A stretch of 64,000 nucleotides of DNA. Origin: Sipunculus nudus (taxonomy: Eukaryota > Annelida > Sipuncula > Golfingiida > Sipunculidae). The position numbers and the translations under genes were made by a program. Of this stretch, positions 59,747 through 64,000 are shown piece after piece (the first letter of the stretch is position 1; each line of letters opens with the position of its first letter). The notes under the pieces were generated by a model. It made no database searches and had not been told where the DNA came from. It saw only the letters and a list, made by a program, of their open reading frames with translations. The stretch lies in assembly GCA_026874595.1 (NCBI GenBank), contig CM049311.1, positions 37,964,676 through 38,028,675 on the forward strand, written 5' to 3'.

Positions 59747-60764
59747 ACTCGACCTGTTCATGGCTTCTGATGGTGACTGAAGTACAGTACAGAGATGTAC
59801 CTGTTAACTAGCAGCTGTTATGATATTTTGATTTATAACTTCAGGTTCTAACACTCAGAATGAGGTCTTTGACCTTTATCTAACAATAATGGTGTAACAG
59901 AGACATAATTTTCAGTTTACTTTAGAATATATAAATGTAGAATACAGGTGTAGAATATATAAATAAATCTTGAATTATAAGTCACTACCATTAAGTAATC
60001 AGTTGTCTAAGAAGAACTGTCCATTTGTTGAATCAGAAATCAGGGGTGGATACAGGATTTGAAAATGGAGGGTAGGGGGGTGGGGAGAGAAGAGGTGAAG
60101 AGGTAAGATAGGGGAATTCACCCTCACATAGTGAAGATACATTTTGAAAATCAAGGCTGCAATGGCAAAGTGAGGGGTGGTTTAAATTGCATCAGGATGC
60201 AAAGTCCAGCTCTGTTTTTCGGTATTGTCTGCTTATTGTTGTTTCATTTCACAGTTTTAGGTTGAAAAAGGGGAGGGGTGGGGGTTGGGTGAGGGGGGTT
60301 GGGTGGGGTCATGCCCCCACCCTCATGTCTATCTGTAGCACTTTATACTGATGCAATGGTATTTTTTATATAAAATGGCTGTAACTGGTTCCATGAGCTC
60401 AATATTTTCAATAAACATGTAAGTGTTCAGCAAGTTGCAGTTTGACAACAAAAAAAGTGTGTTCATTTGTGCATTGAATTTGTGAATTTATTCAAATCCT
60501 TACACACATTCTCTTTGAGCAAGCTCTATGTCATCACTAAATTCATTAACAGTTAATTAATAGACACAGTGATCAGGACTCACAGAATGCATGTCAAAAA
60601 CTCCCTATAAATTTAAGCTCCACAATAAAATGTACATAAAATACACTGAGCAAATTAATATCCATCTTGTGAGCGACTAAGTGTGTGCGAGTGGGCATGT
60701 AAACATATGAACTCTTGCTCTCATTTGCATTATAATACTTTTTGGCAGTGTTCCATCACACCAT
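59747..60764. other. Intergenic with G-rich runs
   Basis: Two G-rich tracts are on the plus strand: GGAGGGTAGGGGGGTGGGGAG (60068-60088) and a longer one at 60270-60309 made of runs GGGG, GGGG, GGGGG, GGG, GGGGGG, GGG and GGGG with 1-3-base loops. The second fits the G-quadruplex pattern. No gene is recognised. Confidence 0.6.
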
Positions 60765-61185
60765 CTTCATACCCCCATGTTTGTGGCAGCTACGCTTTCA
60801 CAGAACTTGATTCAGCGAGCCACTCTGGTGTCTATTACATGAATAATGAAAAAGCCTGTTGTAAGTGTTTTGCTGAAATCAAACTGCCAATCAAATCCAA
60901 CTAACAAAATGTAAACAATACACTTTTCACATGCAGTCGGAAAAAGAATCTGTGCACCCGAAACAGGGACAGGATTATATGGCTTTATTTGATTTGACTC
61001 ATTCTGCAAATGCTAAAAGTTTGGTATAGAACTAGAACCAGACATGATCCAGCAGGCTTGTAAAACAAAAATAAACAAGTTATTTGATTGGTTCAACTGC
61101 CTTGTCCATTATTCATAAAACAGACTCCAAAGCGCTGAATAAAGGTCTGTGAAAGCATAGCTGCCACAGACTTTGTAGTATGAAG
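60765..61185. mobile_element. Family D long-TIR element, intact copy (421 bp)
   Basis: The first 84 bp (CTTCATACCCCCATGTTTGT ... GAATAATG) and the reverse complement of the last 80 or so (CTTCATACTACAAAGTCTGT ... GAATAATG) are clearly homologous, sharing GGCAGCTAYGCTTTCACAGA and ATTCAGCG. The interior is about 250 bp with no coding capacity. This is the reference copy for the interrupted element at 39076-39903. Confidence 0.8.
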
Positions 61186-61475
61186 AGGCACCACAAAGCT
61201 AGGCATGTTGCTGTCAAAGATCATTATGAAATTCTTAGTTCTTCTTGTACAAATGTCATACTAGTAAATAAAATATCCAGTGTATAAAGGGTTATTCACA
61301 AAGGTGATACAATAAGCTAAGCACAGTATTTTGTTATATTTTTTCTTACATTGTTCATCAGTAACAACATCAGTAACTGGCTTGTAGAACTTTTACCACA
61401 TACTACAAAATATACTCCAGTGAAGGATTAAATTGGGATAAGAGATATAGAGGGTTTAACATGAATACATGTATT

Positions 61476-62580
61476 AACACTAGTCCATATATGGACCTTC
61501 ATGCCCTCTGCTGGACAGACATTACAGTCCATGGGCAAAATGAAAATTCATTGTACAACCTACTGCCATAGCTGTGATGCGGAAGTGCCTTGCTCAGTTT
61601 TGTTGAGAACTGCACTTTTACTTTGAGGTAGCCATGACAACCTGACTCAGTAGGCAATCGGATAATTGGGCTGGAAAGCCTACTCGAGTTGGGATTCAAG
61701 TAATATCGAGGAATGTATCGCAGTAGTCTTACATCAGGTTGCATTCATATTGTGGTAAAAGGCCTATAATCTCAATATTATGATAAGAATGATGAACTCG
61801 CACAATAGTATACATGTGAGCTCACAACCAAACTGAAACACCGTCTCCATGGACACGGATCATTTACTGTATCGCCTGAAAGCTGCCTGCATCCTGTAAC
61901 CCGTGCAAGCCATGCTTGTGCTCATGCAGTCAAAGAAACAACAAACAGGCCCAGGGGATTACCAATGTGCTGGGTAAAAACGGAACTTTTCTTGCTCATG
62001 TTTGGTATTTTTAGAAAGTACACAAAAAAGGTAACGATTGGTCTGGTTTATGTTGATTGACAGTGTACCTGGAGGACATGAAGCGTTGTCAGAAATGACG
62101 AAAATATTTGCATCTTCATAAGGCCTTATAATGTGTTCCTCAGACTTATATGTAATGATACTCTAGTGCCAGTAAAGTGGTCGTAATGACAGAGGGTCGA
62201 TATGATGCTACTATTGCCATGAATTTGTAATAATATTTCCAGGGGCCTCAGCAGAAAGAACATCAGCAGCACTTGTGAGAGCTTGTGCACTGGGCCATAA
62301 CACCTGTCAATCAAGATATGCCCTGACTGATTTTGCAACAAACAAAAAAAATGTGATACATGTTCCTGGTGGCTTAAACATCATGTACTGGATGTTAAGT
62401 GACCAGATACATGCGGGGGTCATACATGTTCTGTGTGTGTCATTTGAGCTAAAGCTCCTAGACCCATTGCACAAAATTGATGTGGTAGGTTTTACGATGA
62501 ATTTACATTTGGCCTATGGACTGTAATGTCTGTTCAGTAGAGATATATCACAGTACATGGTCTATGTATGGACTAGTGTT
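61476..62580. mobile_element. 1.1-kb element with roughly 90-bp terminal inverted repeats
   Basis: The left end is AACACTAGTCCATATATGGA; the reverse complement of the right end is AACACTAGTCCATACATAGA. The similarity resumes further in, after a short unlike stretch, with ACAGACATTACAGTCCAT, an AAATTCATYGT block and AACCTAC. The interior includes a GTGCCTTGCTCAGTTTTGTT block shared with the SINE-like family C. No transposase is recognised; the 83-codon frame at 62275-62526 overlaps the right TIR and is probably not a gene. Confidence 0.7.
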
Positions 62581-64000
62581 TACACCAAAATGCATGTCTA
62601 AAGACACAGAAGAAGACACAAGTCAGCCTGTGAAAACTTCTCTGCTTATAAATGAAGTACTTAGCGGTCTATAAAATTTAAATGTTCTTAAAATGTGACA
62701 ATGAACATTTTTCTTAAAGCTGAAAAAATTCATAATTATAATACAACTATTTCCTACAGACCCACCTGTATTTACATGCATTTATAGCATATCATGTGTA
62801 CATAATCACAGCCAGGTAACACATTTAACTGTTAAAGTCAATATGAAAGTTAATGTTTTTATATTACTTTACAGGGTAAATCCCATAGAACAAATTAAAT
62901 GATAAAAGTAAACATGAAAATTAATTTTTATAACAGTGATAGTTGATCTTTACATCAATTTTCATTTTAGTTGAATAAAGTATTCAGATTAGGCCAAAAA
63001 AATAAAAGGTATGATTCTCAGGCACCGCCCGCATCAATTTTAAACCCCTGCATCAAAAATTTTTATTTTGATTTTTGATAGAAACTTACCAATTATGAGC
63101 TTCAGCCGCTCGGACATTTCTTTCAAGAAGATAAAAATCATACAATTTCCTCTGTTATGTAGTGCTTTTACTTGTATAGTAAAATAAATCTGTTATTATC
63201 TTGCTTTTCCCTTATCATTTGACATTTTTATCGAAACATACCAAAAAATTAAATATAAAAAACCCGCCAGCCCGCATTGATTTATGAAAAAAAGGGCCTG
63301 AGAACCATACCTTTTTTTTCCATTTTGGCCTTATAAAAAATTAATTTGCTTTGGCTACAAGACTGGTTTTGTTTGGAAATTGCCGTAAATTCCTGTTTTA
63401 CACATAACATGAGGAAAGTATTTTAAATATTCTATATAACACTACATTAAATATTCTACTTTCTGATTCTCTAATCCATAACTTTAACAGTAACAACGTA
63501 TATGAACAATTCAGTGACAACTGATGTTACACACAGAAAGTAATTCTGAACATCTACTGAAATTGACAACCAATGAATCACACATGAAGTGAAATTGACC
63601 ATCAACTGTAACTGAAAACTGATGATAACTCATTTCAAAATATTTTGAACAGCCTTTAATTATAATCTTATATCAATATTCAATACATACAACCTTGTAT
63701 CACATCAAATGCAAAAATTCGACACATTCATATATTTTCTGACAGTCTCTGCTTGCTTAATACTGCTAGTTCTGGAAATAATTATTGACATATACCACAC
63801 ATTTCCTGGAAAAGTTTCATAATCTAACTGGTTGCAAATACTTATTCATTATTTTAAAATATGCATTGTAACAAATTATTGTAATAAAACACCAAGAGTT
63901 TAAATTTAGCAGAATAAAATAATTTGCTGACAGTGCAGCATTAAAACAGATAAATTAAAATGACTGTTACCTGTATATTATGTACTTCCATAATTTCAGG
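62581..64000. other. Right edge, no gene supported; possible splice site at the end
   Basis: AT-rich sequence. The final bases read CTTCCATAATTTCAG then G, which could be a plus-strand acceptor with the exon beginning at 64000. On the minus strand, CAG then GTAACAG near 63970 could be a donor. Neither can be tested without the next bases. Confidence 0.3.

Noticed and set aside
62275-62526. 83-codon frame near the right end
   Set aside because: It overlaps the right terminal inverted repeat of the 61476-62580 element and shows no known domain.
63969-64000. Exon at the right edge: either a minus-strand exon ending CAG|GTAACA or a plus-strand exon starting at 64000
   Set aside because: Only about 30 bases are available and both readings are possible; no family signature in the ten codons visible.

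Overview
The window is animal nuclear DNA: AT-rich, with genes split into many short exons joined by GT-AG introns, and very rich in repeats. The protein sequences and the repeat families (elements that open with TTAGCTCAGCTGAC followed by CCGTCGTCCGTC runs, and GGTGGCGCCACC-bearing tandem repeats) point to a lophotrochozoan, most likely a mollusc. The phylum is an inference; the eukaryotic gene structure is read directly.

Three conserved genes can be reconstructed exon by exon. (1) OSCP1, + strand, 1040-11675: ten coding exons are visible, including a 12-nt microexon; the 5' exon(s) lie left of the window. (2) NSUN4, - strand, 33414-20933: six coding exons, about 459 aa, a mitochondrial rRNA m5C methyltransferase with both catalytic cysteines; its second intron appears to use a GC-AG splice pair. 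(3) UBE2J1, + strand, 33828-42218: seven coding exons, 473 aa, the tail-anchored ER ubiquitin-conjugating enzyme, with an unusually long low-complexity linker. NSUN4 and UBE2J1 are head to head, about 0.4 kb apart, across a promoter region with an ETS-type site, an E-box and three CCAAT boxes. The three genes have no evident shared pathway: an organic-solute carrier partner, mitochondrial ribosome biogenesis and ER-associated degradation.

Layout: 1-11675 OSCP1, with splice-site duplications, a Tigger-like transposon and a degenerate 140-bp repeat in its introns; 11676-20932 intergenic repeats; 20933-33414 NSUN4, whose introns hold a 41-bp minisatellite, a 75-bp tandem array that keeps a 510-codon frame open, and a degenerate hAT element; 33415-33827 shared promoter; 33828-42218 UBE2J1, with several MITE-like elements and another 41-bp minisatellite; 42219-64000 no supported gene, but two large TIR elements (one carrying an array of nuclear-receptor-like sites, one an array of GGTGGCGCCACC palindromes), a 20-copy 134-bp satellite, G-rich quadruplex-prone runs and two long-TIR elements.

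I found no convincing new multi-gene system. The most unusual signals are the tandemly duplicated splice sites in OSCP1, the likely GC-AG intron of NSUN4, the repeat-encoded nuclear-receptor-type sites, and the highly homogeneous 75-bp and 134-bp arrays. All comparisons to families are from memory of the proteins; no alignment or database search was run.
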